Positions 15,328-24,865 of a stretch of DNA of 46,774 nt are shown here, piece after piece. Position 1 is the stretch's first letter, and every line of letters starts with the position of its first letter. A program made the position numbers and the translations under genes. The notes under the pieces are model-generated. The model searched no databases, was not told the DNA's origin, and saw only the letters and a program-made list of their open reading frames with translations. The stretch comes from Streptomyces specialis (GTDB lineage: Bacteria > Actinomycetota > Actinomycetes > Streptomycetales > Streptomycetaceae), in contig NZ_LN929894.1 in the NCBI RefSeq assembly GCF_001493375.1, forward strand, positions 147,882 through 194,655, read 5' to 3'.

Positions 15328-15402
15328 GCTAACAATCCCCCTGTTCCGCCACCCCGGCGCGTTGGGTGACCCTCCCCGCGTGGCCCCGGGGGACGTCCAG
15401 TA

Positions 15403-15431
15403 GGGTTTGGTCCGCATAAACATCCAAACCC
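15403..15431 (+). promoter_or_regulatory. Inverted repeat upstream of ctaC
   Basis: GGGTTTGG (15403-15410) and CCAAACCC (15424-15431) flank an AT-rich 13-nt loop about 77 bp before ctaC. The left arm overlaps TAGGGT (15401-15406), a common Streptomyces -10. It is either an operator or a leader hairpin for the oxidase operon. Confidence 0.4.
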
Positions 15432-15507
15432 CTGCCCGTGTCAGGGCCGGCCCCGCTCCGCGCGAAGGCAGCCCGGACCATGGGCGAGACTCTCGGGAAG
15501 GCGCTAC

Positions 15508-16473
15508 GTGAGTCCCAACGGCTCCGACCGCTCGTCGCGGCGCCCGATGCGGCGGATCCTGCCGCAGGCGCTCATCGCGGGCCTGGTCCTGGCAACCGCG
15601 ACAGGTTGCACATCGGAGGACTTCCCCCGCCTCGGCATGCCCACCCCGGTGACGGAGGAGGCGCCCCGCATCCTGTCCCTGTGGCAGGGCTCGTGGGCCG
15701 CCGCGCTCGCCACGGGGGTGCTGGTCTGGGGCCTCATCCTGTGGAGCGTTTTCTTCCACCGCCGCTCCCGGACGAAGGTCGAGGTTCCCCCGCAGAACCG
15801 GTACAACCTCCCCATCGAGGCCCTGTACACGCTCGTCCCGCTGATCATCGTCTCGGTGCTCTTCTACTTCACCGCCCGGGACCAGACCGAGCTGCTGGAG
15901 ACCTCGGACGAGCCCGATCACGTGATCAACGTGGTCGGCTTCCAGTGGAGCTGGGGTTTCAACTACATCGAGCACGTGGGCGACCACGAGGGCGACGCCC
16001 GGGAGGCGTCCGAGCTGGAGGCGATCCCCGACCGCATCCAGGAGCGCTTCCCGGCGGACGCGAACGGCGTCTACGAGATCGGCACCCCCGCCGACCGGAA
16101 CCCCGACACCGGCAACCCGGGCCCCACCCTGGTGCTGCCGGTGGGGGAGACCGTCCAGTTCGTCCTCACCTCCCGCGACGTCATCCACTCCTTCTGGGTC
16201 GTGCCGTTCCTGATGAAGCAGGACGTCATCCCCGGGCACACCAACACCTTCGAGGTCACCCCCACCCGTGAGGGCACCTTCCTGGGCAAGTGCGCGGAGC
16301 TGTGCGGCGTCGACCACTCCCGCATGCTCTTCAACGTCCAGGTCGTGTCGCCCGAGGAGTACGACGCGTACCTGGAGGACCTGGCGGAGCAGGGCCAGAC
16401 GGGGTACATCCCGGCCGGTATCGAGCAGACCGACGCCGCCCGCAACTCCCAGACCAACGAGGGGCAGTCGTGA
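15508..16473 (+). CDS. ctaC: Cytochrome c oxidase subunit II (CtaC)
   Basis: A 321-aa subunit II of the aa3 oxidase, which takes electrons from the bc1 cytochrome c through the CuA centre. The N-terminus has a lipoprotein-like signal ending LVLATATGC, followed by two membrane helices ([19 protein letters not shown] and [19 protein letters not shown]). The periplasmic cupredoxin domain carries the CuA ligands: His in [10 protein letters not shown] and the motif [12 protein letters not shown]. Start GTG 15508 has GGAAGG upstream. The last bases overlap ctaD by GTGA, showing coupling. It is the first gene of the oxidase operon. Confidence 0.96.
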   Translation: MSPNGSDRSSRRPMRRILPQALIAGLVLATATGCTSEDFPRLGMPTPVTEEAPRILSLWQGSWAAALATGVLVWGLILWSVFFHRRSRTKVEVPPQNRYNLPIEALYTLVPLIIVSVLFYFTARDQTELLETSDEPDHVINVVGFQWSWGFNYIEHVGDHEGDAREASELEAIPDRIQERFPADANGVYEIGTPADRNPDTGNPGPTLVLPVGETVQFVLTSRDVIHSFWVVPFLMKQDVIPGHTNTFEVTPTREGTFLGKCAELCGVDHSRMLFNVQVVSPEEYDAYLEDLAEQGQTGYIPAGIEQTDAARNSQTNEGQS

Positions 16474-18197
16474 GTATCCTCGAAAAGAACCAGGAGTCGG
16501 ACGTCGCGCCCGCGATCCGCGCCGCCGCGCGCCGCCCGCAGCCGGGGTCCGTCGTGGTCAAGTGGCTCACCACCACCGACCACAAGACGATCGGCTCGAT
16601 GTACCTCATCACGTCGTTCTTCTTCTTCATCGTCGGTGGCGTCCTCGCCCTGCTGATGCGCGCCGAACTCGGCCGGCCGGGCAACCAGTACCTGAGCAAC
16701 GAGCAGTTCAACCAGCTCTTCACCATGCACGGCACGGTGATGCTGCTGCTCTTCGCGACCCCGCTGTTCGCCGGCTTCGCCAACTGGATCATGCCGCTCC
16801 AGATCGGCGCCCCGGACGTGGCGTTCCCCCGGCTGAACATGCTGGCCTACTGGCTGTACCTGTTCGGCGGCCTGATGGTCGTCGGCGGCTTCTTCACCCC
16901 GCAGGGCGCGGCCAGCTTCGGCTGGTTCGCCTACACCCCGCTGTCCGACGCGGTCCGCTCGCCGGGCGTCGGCGCCGACATGTGGGTGATGGGCCTGGCC
17001 CTCGGCGGCTTCGGCACCATCCTCGGCGCGGTGAACTTCATCACCACGATCATCTGCATGCGCGCGCCCGGCATGACGATGTTCCGGATGCCGATCTTCA
17101 CCTGGAACGTGCTGCTCACCGGTGTGCTGGTGCTGCTGGCCTTCCCGGTGCTCGCCGCCGCCCTGTTCGCGCTGGCGGCCGACCGGGTCTTCGGGGCACA
17201 TATCTTCGACGCGGCCAATGGCGGCGCGATCCTGTGGCAACACCTGTTCTGGTTCTTCGGCCACCCCGAGGTGTACATCATCGCGCTGCCGTTCTTCGGC
17301 ATCGTCTCCGAGATCATCCCGGTCTTCAGCCGCAAGCCGATCTTCGGCTACATCGGCCTGGTCGCCGCGACCATCATGATCGCGGGCCTCTCGGTGACGG
17401 TGTGGGCGCACCACATGTACGTCACGGGCGCGGTGCTGCTGCCGTTCTTCTCCTTCATGACCTTCCTGATCGCGGTCCCGACCGGTGTGAAGTTCTTCAA
17501 CTGGCTCGGCACCATGTGGAAGGGCTCGCTCAGTTTCGAGACCCCGATGCTCTGGTCGGTCGGCTTCCTGATCACGTTCCTCTTCGGTGGTCTCACCGGT
17601 GTGATCCTGGCCTCGCCGCCGCTGGACTTCGCCATCTCCGACAGCTACTTCGTGGTGGCCCACTTCCACTACGTGGTGTTCGGCACGGTCGTCTTCGCGA
17701 TGTTCGCCGGATTCCACTTCTGGTGGCCGAAGTGGACGGGCAAGATGCTGGACGAGCGGCTGGGCAAGATCACCTTCTGGACGCTGTTCGTCGGTTTCCA
17801 CACGACCTTCCTCGTCCAGCACTGGCTGGGCGCCGAGGGCATGCCGCGCCGCATCCCCGACTACCTGGCCGCGGACGGGTTCACCGCCCTCAACACCGTG
17901 TCCACCATCGGGTCGTTCCTGCTCGGCATGTCGATGCTCCCGTTCTTCTACAACGTCTGGAAGACCTGGAAGTACGGCGAGAAGATCACCACCGACGACC
18001 CGTGGGGCTACGGCCGTTCGCTCGAATGGGCGACGTCGTGCCCGCCGCCCCGGCACAACTTCACCACGCTGCCCAGGATTCGTTCCGAGTCCCCGGCGTT
18101 CGACCTGCACCACCCCGAGGTGGCGGCGCTCGACCAGCTTGAGAACGACGCCCGCCACGAGGCCGAGGCGCTCACCGGAAAGGAGGCCGGCCAGTGA
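16470..18197 (+). CDS. ctaD: Cytochrome c oxidase subunit I (CtaD)
   Basis: A 575-aa haem-copper oxidase subunit I that reduces O2 to water and pumps protons. It has about 12 membrane helices. Ligands are in place: haem a His in [13 protein letters not shown], CuB His and cross-linked Tyr in [13 protein letters not shown], the CuB His pair in [10 protein letters not shown], and the haem a/a3 histidines in [12 protein letters not shown]. The E of PEVY marks the D-channel end, and [13 protein letters not shown] covers the K-channel region. GTG 16470 overlaps the ctaC stop. The long soluble C-terminus (residues ~520-575) is typical of actinobacteria. Confidence 0.97.
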   Translation: MSILEKNQESDVAPAIRAAARRPQPGSVVVKWLTTTDHKTIGSMYLITSFFFFIVGGVLALLMRAELGRPGNQYLSNEQFNQLFTMHGTVMLLLFATPLFAGFANWIMPLQIGAPDVAFPRLNMLAYWLYLFGGLMVVGGFFTPQGAASFGWFAYTPLSDAVRSPGVGADMWVMGLALGGFGTILGAVNFITTIICMRAPGMTMFRMPIFTWNVLLTGVLVLLAFPVLAAALFALAADRVFGAHIFDAANGGAILWQHLFWFFGHPEVYIIALPFFGIVSEIIPVFSRKPIFGYIGLVAATIMIAGLSVTVWAHHMYVTGAVLLPFFSFMTFLIAVPTGVKFFNWLGTMWKGSLSFETPMLWSVGFLITFLFGGLTGVILASPPLDFAISDSYFVVAHFHYVVFGTVVFAMFAGFHFWWPKWTGKMLDERLGKITFWTLFVGFHTTFLVQHWLGAEGMPRRIPDYLAADGFTALNTVSTIGSFLLGMSMLPFFYNVWKTWKYGEKITTDDPWGYGRSLEWATSCPPPRHNFTTLPRIRSESPAFDLHHPEVAALDQLENDARHEAEALTGKEAGQ

Positions 18198-18592
18198 GGG
18201 TGCAAGGGCATCTCTTCGCCTGGGTCGCGGTCTTCATGCTCGCCGTGGCCGTCGTCTACGGGCTGTGGTCCAAGGAGCCGGTCGGCACGACGGCCCTGTT
18301 CCTGTCGTTCGGCCTGACGGCGATGATCGGGTTCTACCTGATCTTCACCGCCCGCCGGGTCGACACGGGCGCCCAGGACGACAAGGACGCCGACGTCGCC
18401 GACGACGCGGGCGAGCTGGGCTTCTTCAGCCCGCACAGTTGGGCCCCGCTGGTCCTCGGCGCGGGCGCGGCGGCGGCGTTCATGGGTCCGGTCTTCGGCT
18501 GGTGGTTCCTGTACTTCACCGCGCCGCTGGTCGCCATCGGCCTGTGGCTGTGGGTCTTCGAGTACTACCGCGGCGAGAACCAGAACCAGTGA
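18194..18592 (+). CDS. ctaF: Cytochrome c oxidase subunit IV (CtaF)
   Basis: A 132-aa actinobacterial subunit IV. It has four membrane helices in two pairs ([76 protein letters not shown]) separated by an acidic loop ([13 protein letters not shown]). It helps assemble and stabilise the aa3 oxidase in the bc1-aa3 supercomplex. GTG 18194 overlaps the ctaD stop (GTGA). A very strong terminator follows, ending the ctaCDF unit. Confidence 0.95.
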   Translation: MRVQGHLFAWVAVFMLAVAVVYGLWSKEPVGTTALFLSFGLTAMIGFYLIFTARRVDTGAQDDKDADVADDAGELGFFSPHSWAPLVLGAGAAAAFMGPVFGWWFLYFTAPLVAIGLWLWVFEYYRGENQNQ

Positions 18593-18625
18593 CGCCCCGC
18601 GCCGGACACGGCGCTCCCGCGTGAC

Positions 18626-18670
18626 ATGGGGTGGCCCCCCGGAGGCGAGTCCTCCGGGGGGCCACCCCAT
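18626..18670 (+). terminator. Terminator of the ctaCDF operon
   Basis: A perfect 20-bp stem (18626-18645 with 18651-18670) and a 5-nt loop CGAGT, 33 nt after the ctaF stop. No U-tract follows, as is usual in Streptomyces terminators. Confidence 0.85.
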
Positions 18671-18708
18671 TCGCAGCAAGCCGACGCGCCCTTTCGGGCC
18701 AATGTTCT

Positions 18709-18714
18709 TAGTTT
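18709..18714 (+). promoter_or_regulatory. -10 element of a likely leaderless promoter
   Basis: TAGTTT lies six bases before ATG 18721 of the L,D-transpeptidase gene, which has no ribosome-binding site. This spacing fits transcription starting at the start codon. A convincing -35 was not found. Confidence 0.4.
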
Positions 18715-18720
18715 GTGGCT

Positions 18721-19971
18721 ATGAGTCACATATCTCGGACCACGCTCAGCGCCGCTCTGCTGGCCGCTCCGCTGCTGGCCGGGCTGACCGCCTGCGGTGA
18801 AGGCGACCACCCCCTGTCGGCCGACCCGTACGACGCCACGGAGGCCCTCTCCTTCGGCGCCGCGGACGGCGACGAGGCCACCGCCGTCGATCCCGACTCG
18901 CCCCTGAAGATCAGCGCCAAGGGCGACGACACCCGCATCACGGACGTCGTCGCCACCGACACCACCGGCCGCCCCCTGGCGGGCGAGCTGGCCGCCGACG
19001 GCCGCGGCTGGCGCAGCACCTCGCCCCTGGCCGCCGACGCCACCTACACCGTCCGCGTCAGCACGGAGAACGGCGGCGGCGCCCCCGGACGCGGCGTCCA
19101 CAGCTTCACCACCCGCGCCTCGGACACCAAGCGCCTGGACGTCAGCTTCGGCCCGGAGGCGGGCACCTACGGCGTCGGGCAGCCCATCACCGCGACCCTC
19201 AGCCGCGCGATCTCCGACGAGAAGGAACGGGCGCTGGTCGAGGCGGCCCTGACGGTCCGCTCCGAGCCCGCCGTCGAGGGCGCCTGGCACTGGGTGGACG
19301 ACAAGGAGCTGCACTACCGGCCCGAGGAGTACTGGCCCGCCCACGCCCGCATCTCCGTGGCGTCCAACCTGGAGGGCCTCAGCATCCGGGACGGCCTGCG
19401 CGGCGGCAGCGGCGAGCCGCTGGAGCTGCGGACCGGCGACCGGGTCGAGGCCGTCGCCGACATCAGCTCCCACACCATGACGGTCTCCCGCAACGGCGAG
19501 GAGCTGCGCACGATCCCCATCACCACCGGCAAGGAGGGCTTCCGCACACGCAGCGGCAAGAAGGTCGTCCTCGGCCGCGAGGCGCGGGTGCGGATGACCG
19601 GCACCAGCATCGGCATCCCCGCCGGCAGCGCCGACTCCTACGACCTGAACGTCGAGTGGGCCGCCCGCCTCACCTGGAGCGGCGAGTACGTCCACGGCGC
19701 CCCCTGGTCGGTCGGCTCCCAGGGCGTGGACAACGTCAGCCACGGCTGCACCGGACTGAGCACCGCGAACGCCCGCTGGTTCTACGAGCTGATCAAGCCG
19801 GGCGACATCGTGGAACACGTCAACGGCTTCGGCGAGGACATGGCCCCGTTCGGCAACGGCTTCGGCGACTGGAACCTGTCCTGGGACGCCTGGCTGGACG
19901 GCAGCGCCCTCCAGGGCGGCGACCACCCCGCGGCCGGCCCGGCCGAGGGCCGGCTCGCGCCGGGCATCTGA
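18721..19971 (+). CDS. L,D-transpeptidase lipoprotein with Ig-like domains
   Basis: A 416-aa exported enzyme that makes 3-3 cross-links in peptidoglycan. The signal ends in a lipobox (LAGLTAC, Cys at about residue 24). Two Ig-like LDT domains follow (ISAKGDDTRITDVVATDT; FGPEAGTYGVGQPITATLSR). The YkuD catalytic domain then holds the conserved His of YVHGAPWSVGSQ and the SHGCTGLST motif with the nucleophilic Cys. This is the layout of mycobacterial LdtB (LdtMt2). It sits between the oxidase genes ctaF and ctaE, after a terminator, with its own probable leaderless promoter. The track frame also has a GTG at 18715. Confidence 0.93.
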   Translation: MSHISRTTLSAALLAAPLLAGLTACGEGDHPLSADPYDATEALSFGAADGDEATAVDPDSPLKISAKGDDTRITDVVATDTTGRPLAGELAADGRGWRSTSPLAADATYTVRVSTENGGGAPGRGVHSFTTRASDTKRLDVSFGPEAGTYGVGQPITATLSRAISDEKERALVEAALTVRSEPAVEGAWHWVDDKELHYRPEEYWPAHARISVASNLEGLSIRDGLRGGSGEPLELRTGDRVEAVADISSHTMTVSRNGEELRTIPITTGKEGFRTRSGKKVVLGREARVRMTGTSIGIPAGSADSYDLNVEWAARLTWSGEYVHGAPWSVGSQGVDNVSHGCTGLSTANARWFYELIKPGDIVEHVNGFGEDMAPFGNGFGDWNLSWDAWLDGSALQGGDHPAAGPAEGRLAPGI

Positions 19972-19994
19972 AACGGCGGCCCGCCGTGCCCCGC

Positions 19995-20396
19995 TCAGAC
20001 CGCGCTGGGCAGCCGCCCGCGCAGCAGGGACGCCAGGGACGAGGCCAGCTCCGCCGGGTCCACCGGGTGCGCCACCGCGGCCTCCGCGCGGCTCCAGGTG
20101 GCGAGCCAGGCGTCCTGCGGGCGCCCGATCAGCAGCAGCACCGGCGGGCACTCGAAGATCTCGTCCTTGATCTGACGGCACACGCCCATGCCCCCGGCCG
20201 GCACGGCCTCGCCGTCCAGCACGCAGACGTCCACGCCGCCCTTCTCCAGCTCCGACAGCACGGCCGGCAGGGTGGCGCACTCCAGGTACTCGATCGCCGG
20301 GACATCGTCCGCGGGACGCCGCCCCGCCGCGAGGCGCACCTGCTCGCGGGTGTTGGCGTCGTCGCTGTAGACCAGCACCGTGGCGGTGCTCTGCAT
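19995..20396 (-). CDS. Atypical receiver-domain protein (single domain)
   Basis: A 133-aa protein with the fold order of a response-regulator receiver domain and no output domain. The acidic pair ([14 protein letters not shown]) and a candidate phosphoacceptor Asp ([14 protein letters not shown]) are present. The conserved Lys before the last Pro turn is replaced by His ([15 protein letters not shown] instead of K-P), and the Thr/Ser switch segment reads LLLIGRPQD. This suggests a pseudo-receiver or an unusual phosphorylation mechanism. Start ATG 20396 has GGAGG four bases upstream. It lies on the opposite strand between the L,D-transpeptidase and ctaE genes. The partner is unknown. Confidence 0.75.
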   Translation of the reverse strand: MQSTATVLVYSDDANTREQVRLAAGRRPADDVPAIEYLECATLPAVLSELEKGGVDVCVLDGEAVPAGGMGVCRQIKDEIFECPPVLLLIGRPQDAWLATWSRAEAAVAHPVDPAELASSLASLLRGRLPSAV

Positions 20397-20542
20397 CGTT
20401 CCTCCGCGGGGTCGGGCGGGTGTCGTCGCCGCGGATGCTACTCCGTCCAGGCGGCCCTGGGCAGGCCGTCGGCGTGCCGCCGGGTCACGGGGACGCGCCG
20501 AACCGGACCCCCGGGGCGAGCCCCGGAAAACCGCCCGACATA

Positions 20543-21162
20543 ATGACGGGCGTGGCGACAGCAACAGCAGTAGATACCGGGCACGCGATCCCCTCGGTCA
20601 ACAGGCCGAACGTCACCAGCGTCGGGACCGTCATCTGGCTGAGTTCCGAGCTGATGTTCTTCGCGGCCCTCTTCGCGATGTACTTCACCCTGCGGTCGGT
20701 GATGGGTGCGGAGTACTGGCAGGAGAGCGCGGAAGCGCTCAACCTGCCCTTCTCCGCGCCAATACGACGATCCTGGTGCTTTCCTCCCTGACCTGCCAGC
20801 TCGGCGTGTTCGCCGCCGAGCGCGGGGACGTGAAGAAGCTCCGCGGTTGGTTCGTGGTCACCTTCATCATGGGAGCCGTCTTCATCGGCGGCCAGGTCAC
20901 CGAATACGTGGAACTGGTGGAGCACGAGGGCATCTCCCTCTCCTCCGGTCCCTACGGTTCGGCGTTCTACCTGACGACCGGCTTCCACGGTATGCACGTG
21001 CTGGGCGGACTGATCGCCTTCTTGTTCGTGCTGGGCCGGACCTACGCCGCGCGGCGCTTCACCCACGAACAGGCCACCACGGCCATCGTCGTGTCGTACT
21101 ACTGGCACTTCGTCGACGTCGTCTGGATCGGCCTCTTCGCCACCATCTACCTGATCCAGTAG
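20543..21162 (+). pseudogene. ctaE: Cytochrome c oxidase subunit III (CtaE), frameshifted
   Basis: Subunit III of the aa3 oxidase, split by a single-base deletion. The N-terminal part is in one frame from ATG 20543 ([20 protein letters not shown] ... [15 protein letters not shown]) and the rest continues in the next frame from 20759 ([20 protein letters not shown] ... [18 protein letters not shown]). One base is missing near 20756-20760, where homologues have S-A-T-N-T-T; restoring it gives about 206 aa with five membrane helices, the normal length. Everything else is intact and the protein belongs to the main respiratory chain, so a sequencing error is more likely than a true pseudogene. It precedes qcrC on the same strand. 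Confidence 0.9.
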
Positions 21163-21230
21163 CGGCCGGTCGACGCACTGTACGTACTTATCAAGCACCG
21201 ACGCAGAAGATCCTGACACCGGGGTAATCC

Positions 21231-22040
21231 GTGAAAAAGCTCTCCGCACGACGACGCCATCCCATGGCGGCACTCGTCGTCCTCCTCCTCGCGCTGGCGG
21301 CCACAGGGGGGCTGTACGCCGCGTTCGCGCCCGCGGACGAGGCCAAGGCCGACGACGCGGCCCAGTCCCTCGCCATCGAGGAGGGCAAAAGGCTCTACGA
21401 CGTCGGCTGCTCAAGCTGCCACGGCGCGGGCGGCCAGGGAAGCAGCGACGGCCCCAGCCTGGTGGGCGTCGGCGCCGCGGCCGTCGACTTCCAGGTCGGC
21501 ACCGGCCGTATGCCCATGCAGCAGCCGGGCCCGCAGGCGCCCGACAAGCCCGCGGTGTACACGCAGGCCGAGATCGATCAGCTCGCCGCGTACATCGCCT
21601 CGCTCGGCCCCGGCCCCGCGCAGCCGAACCCCAGCGCCTACGACCCCGCCGAGGGCAACGCGGCGGAGGGCGGTGAGCTGTTCCGGACCAACTGCTCGCA
21701 GTGCCACAACTTCACCGGTCAGGGCGGCGCCCTGACGCACGGGAAGGAAGCGCCCGGGCTCGACGACGTCGATCCCCGGTACATCTACGAGGCCCTGCTC
21801 ACCGGCCCGCAGAACATGCCCTCCTTCCCCGACTCGACTCTCCCCGAGGAGCAGAAGCAGGACATCATCGCGTTCCTCCAGGAGGTCAACACCTCGGAGT
21901 CCGAGAACCCGGGAGGCTTCACGCTCGGCGGCTTCGGTCCCGTCAGCGAGGGTCTCTTCGCCTTCACGTTCGGCATCGGCGCCCTGATCGCCGTCACCGT
22001 GTGGGTCGGCGCCAGGACCGCGAAGGCCAGGAAGTCATGA
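21231..22040 (+). CDS. qcrC: Dihaem cytochrome c subunit QcrC of cytochrome bc1
   Basis: A 269-aa membrane-anchored dihaem cytochrome c. An N-terminal signal/anchor helix (AALVVLLLALAATGGLYAAF) and a C-terminal helix (EGLFAFTFGIGALIAVTVWV) flank two c-type domains with CSSCH and CSQCH haem motifs; axial Met candidates are GRMPMQQPG and NMPSFPD. In actinobacteria it passes electrons directly to CtaC, replacing soluble cytochrome c. GTG 21231 is the start; the ribosome site is poor (GGGGTAATCC). The stop overlaps qcrA by ATGA. The gap to ctaE is 68 bp. Confidence 0.96.
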   Translation: MKKLSARRRHPMAALVVLLLALAATGGLYAAFAPADEAKADDAAQSLAIEEGKRLYDVGCSSCHGAGGQGSSDGPSLVGVGAAAVDFQVGTGRMPMQQPGPQAPDKPAVYTQAEIDQLAAYIASLGPGPAQPNPSAYDPAEGNAAEGGELFRTNCSQCHNFTGQGGALTHGKEAPGLDDVDPRYIYEALLTGPQNMPSFPDSTLPEEQKQDIIAFLQEVNTSESENPGGFTLGGFGPVSEGLFAFTFGIGALIAVTVWVGARTAKARKS

Positions 22041-23107
22041 GTAGCAACGACAACGAACGAAACGACCAGGTGCTCTCCGACGACCACCTGCCCGCGAGCC
22101 CGGAGGGGAAGAGCCAGGTCGCCGTCGCCGACGACCCGTTCGCCGACCCGGGGCTGCCGCACCACGAGCCGCGCCGCCAGGACATCGACGAGCGCGCCGC
22201 GAAGCGCTCCGAGCGCACGATCTCGCTGCTCTTCACACTGGCGATGCTGTCCACGGTCGGCTTCATCGCGGTCTACTCGACCGTCAGCGTCGAGAAGATC
22301 GTCTACATCTTCCCGTTCGGGCACGTCAGCGCGACGAACTTCGGGCTCGGACTGACGCTCGCCCTGGCGCTGTTCGCCACCGGCGCCGGCGCCGTCCACT
22401 GGGCCAGGACCCTGATGTCCGACCTGGAGGTCGCCGACGAGCGGCACGCGGTCGAGGCCGCGCCCGAGGTCCGGCAGAAGGTCTTCGACGACTGGAAGCA
22501 GGGCGTCGCCGAATCCCAGTGGACCCGCCGGAAGATGGTCCGCAACACGATGCTCGGCGCGCTCACCCTGGTCCCGCTGACCGGTGTCGTGCTGCTGCGC
22601 GACCTCGGCCCGCTGCCGTACAGCAGGCTGCGGCACACGGCGTGGGAGGAGGGCTCGCTGATCATCAACGAGGCCACCATGCAGCCGCTGCGCCCCGAGG
22701 ACATCGTGGTCGGCTCGCTCACCCAGGCCATGCCCGAGGGTCTCGACCCGCACGCCGAGGACTTCCACGCGGAGATCGCCAAGGCCGCGGTCATGCTGGT
22801 GCGGCTGGAGCCCGAGGACATCAAGGACGCGCGCTCGGCCGAGTGGGGCCACGAGGGCATCCTGTGCTACTCGAAGATCTGCACGCACATCGGCTGCCCG
22901 GCCACGCTCTACGAGCAGCAGACGCACCACGCGCTCTGCCCCTGCCACCAGTCGACGTTCGACCTCGCGGACGGCGCGCGGGTGCTCTTCGGCCCGGCAG
23001 GCCACCCCCTGCCGCAGCTTCGCATTTCGGTGAACGACGAAGGCTATCTCCAAGCGCTCGGCGACTTCGAGGAGCCGCCCGGCCCGAGCTTCTGGGAGCG
23101 CGGATGA
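22037..23107 (+). CDS. qcrA: Rieske iron-sulfur subunit QcrA
   Basis: A 356-aa actinobacterial Rieske protein. It has an extended acidic N-terminus, three membrane helices (ISLLFTLAMLSTVGFIAVYS; FGLGLTLALALFATGAGAVH; MLGALTLVPLTGVVLLRDLG) and a C-terminal [2Fe-2S] domain with CTHIGCP and CPCHQSTFD as cluster ligands. It accepts an electron from menaquinol at the Qo site and gives it to QcrC. ATG 22037 overlaps the qcrC stop and the TGA overlaps qcrB (ATGA), so the three subunits are translationally coupled. Confidence 0.97.
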   Translation: MSSNDNERNDQVLSDDHLPASPEGKSQVAVADDPFADPGLPHHEPRRQDIDERAAKRSERTISLLFTLAMLSTVGFIAVYSTVSVEKIVYIFPFGHVSATNFGLGLTLALALFATGAGAVHWARTLMSDLEVADERHAVEAAPEVRQKVFDDWKQGVAESQWTRRKMVRNTMLGALTLVPLTGVVLLRDLGPLPYSRLRHTAWEEGSLIINEATMQPLRPEDIVVGSLTQAMPEGLDPHAEDFHAEIAKAAVMLVRLEPEDIKDARSAEWGHEGILCYSKICTHIGCPATLYEQQTHHALCPCHQSTFDLADGARVLFGPAGHPLPQLRISVNDEGYLQALGDFEEPPGPSFWERG

Positions 23108-24741
23108 GTACGACAACTGACGCCCCGAAGACGAGGGGCAAGGCCGGCCCGGGCGAGCGTCTCGCCGACTGGACCGACGGCCGGCTGGGGCTCTACACCC
23201 TGGCCAAGGCCAACATGCGGAAGATCTTCCCGGACCACTGGTCGTTCCTGCTGGGCGAGATCTGCCTCTACAGCTTCACCATCCTGATCCTCACCGGCAC
23301 CTACCTGACGCTCTTCTTCGTGCCGAGCATGGCCGAGATCGAGTACGACGGCCCCTACGTGCCGATGCAGGGCGTCATGATGACGGAGGCGTACGCCTCG
23401 ACGCTCGACATCAGCTTCGAGGTCCGCGGCGGTCTGCTGGTCCGGCAGATCCACCACTGGGCCGCGCTGATCTTCGTCGTCGGCCTGCTGTTCCACATGT
23501 TCCGGGTGTTCTTCACCGGCGCGTTCCGCAAGCCGCGCGAGCTGAACTGGCTGTTCGGCTGGACGCTGCTGATCCTGGCCATCTTCACCGGCCTCACCGG
23601 CTACTCGCTGCCGGACGACCTGCTCTCCGGCACCGGTATCCGGTTCATGGAGGGCGCGATCCTGGCGACACCGGTGATCGGCACCTATCTCCAGATGTTC
23701 CTGTTCGGCGGGGAGTTCCCCGGGCACGACATCATCCCGAGATTCTTCGTCATCCACGTGCTGCTGCTGCCGGGCATCATGCTGGGGCTGGTCGCCGCCC
23801 ACCTGATCCTGGTCGTCTACCACAAGCACACCCAGTACGCCGGGCCCGGCAAGACGAACACCAACGTCGTCGGCATGCCGTTCCTGCCCGTGTACATGGC
23901 GAAGGCCGGTGGCTTCTTCTTCCTCGTCTTCGGCGTCATCACGGCGATCGCGGCGACCGTCACCATCAACCCGGTGTGGGTGCTGGGGCCGTACCGGCCG
24001 GACCAGGTGTCCACCAACGCCCAGCCGGACTGGTATCTCGGCTTCTCCGAGGGCCTGGTGCGCCTGATGCCCGGCTGGGAGTGGGTGCTGCCCGGCGGGT
24101 ACACGCTCAACCTGGGCCTGATGATCCCGCTCGGCGTCTTCCCGGGCATGCTGGTCCTGATCGGCCTGTACCCGTTCTTCGAGTCCTGGGTCACCAAGGA
24201 CCGGCGCGAGCACCACATCGCGGAGCGCCCGCGCAACAGCCCGACCCGGACCGGCTTCGGCGTGGCGTGGCTGACCGCGTACGTGGTGAGCCTGATCGCG
24301 GGCGGCAACGACGTGTGGGCGGTCAACTTCAACCTGTCGATCAACGCCATCACCTGGTTCTGCCGCGTCGGATTCTTCGTGCTGCCCGTCCTCGCGTTCA
24401 TCGCGACCCGGCGGATTTGTCTCGGCCTCCAGCGGCGCGACATGGAGAAGGTGCTGCACGGCCGCGAGACCGGCATCATCAAGCGGCTCCCGCACGGCGA
24501 GTTCGTCGAGGTGCACGAGCCGCTGCCGCCGGAGCGGCTGTACACGCTCGTGGCGCACGACCAGCAGAAGCCCGCCGAGCTGGGTCCGGAGACGGACGAG
24601 AACGGCGTGCGGCGCAAGATCAGCCCGCTGGAGCGGCTCCGGGTCCGGATCAGCCGCGGCTACTTCGGCGAGCACGCGCAGATCCCGAAGCCGACCGCCG
24701 AGGAGTACCGCGCCATCACCAGCGGCGAGGGACACCACTAG
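23104..24741 (+). CDS. qcrB: Cytochrome b subunit QcrB
   Basis: A 545-aa cytochrome b of the menaquinol:cytochrome c oxidoreductase. The two haem-b histidine pairs are visible (IHHWAALIFVVGLLFHMFRV; FVIHVLLLPGIMLG followed by AAHLI). The Qo-site motif reads PDWY (QPDWYLGFSEG), the actinobacterial form of PEWY. A long C-terminal hydrophilic extension (from about residue 430) is typical of the group. QcrB is the target of imidazopyridine-type inhibitors in mycobacteria. The start overlaps the qcrA stop by ATGA. A hairpin terminator follows 16 nt after the stop. Confidence 0.97.
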   Translation: MSTTTDAPKTRGKAGPGERLADWTDGRLGLYTLAKANMRKIFPDHWSFLLGEICLYSFTILILTGTYLTLFFVPSMAEIEYDGPYVPMQGVMMTEAYASTLDISFEVRGGLLVRQIHHWAALIFVVGLLFHMFRVFFTGAFRKPRELNWLFGWTLLILAIFTGLTGYSLPDDLLSGTGIRFMEGAILATPVIGTYLQMFLFGGEFPGHDIIPRFFVIHVLLLPGIMLGLVAAHLILVVYHKHTQYAGPGKTNTNVVGMPFLPVYMAKAGGFFFLVFGVITAIAATVTINPVWVLGPYRPDQVSTNAQPDWYLGFSEGLVRLMPGWEWVLPGGYTLNLGLMIPLGVFPGMLVLIGLYPFFESWVTKDRREHHIAERPRNSPTRTGFGVAWLTAYVVSLIAGGNDVWAVNFNLSINAITWFCRVGFFVLPVLAFIATRRICLGLQRRDMEKVLHGRETGIIKRLPHGEFVEVHEPLPPERLYTLVAHDQQKPAELGPETDENGVRRKISPLERLRVRISRGYFGEHAQIPKPTAEEYRAITSGEGHH

Positions 24742-24757
24742 GCGACCCGCGCGGCGG

Positions 24758-24807
24758 CCGAGGGCCGTGGTCACCGCCCGTTCCCGGGCGGCGGCCACGG
24801 CCCTCGG
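24758..24807 (+). terminator. Terminator of the qcr operon
   Basis: A 13-bp perfect stem (CCGAGGGCCGTGG at 24758-24770 with its complement at 24795-24807). The 24-nt interior can itself fold (CGCCCGttCCCGGGCG). It lies between qcrB and trpD. Confidence 0.7.
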
Positions 24808-24865
24808 CGTTTGGCCCTAGGCTCTGCTCCGACGAGACCGACTGCCTGCCCAGGAGTGAAGTCCC

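Noticed and set aside
16071..18158. 695-codon minus-strand frame opposite ctaC/ctaD
   Set aside because: Shadow frame; His/Glu/Arg-rich product arises from the complementary strand of membrane-protein codons.
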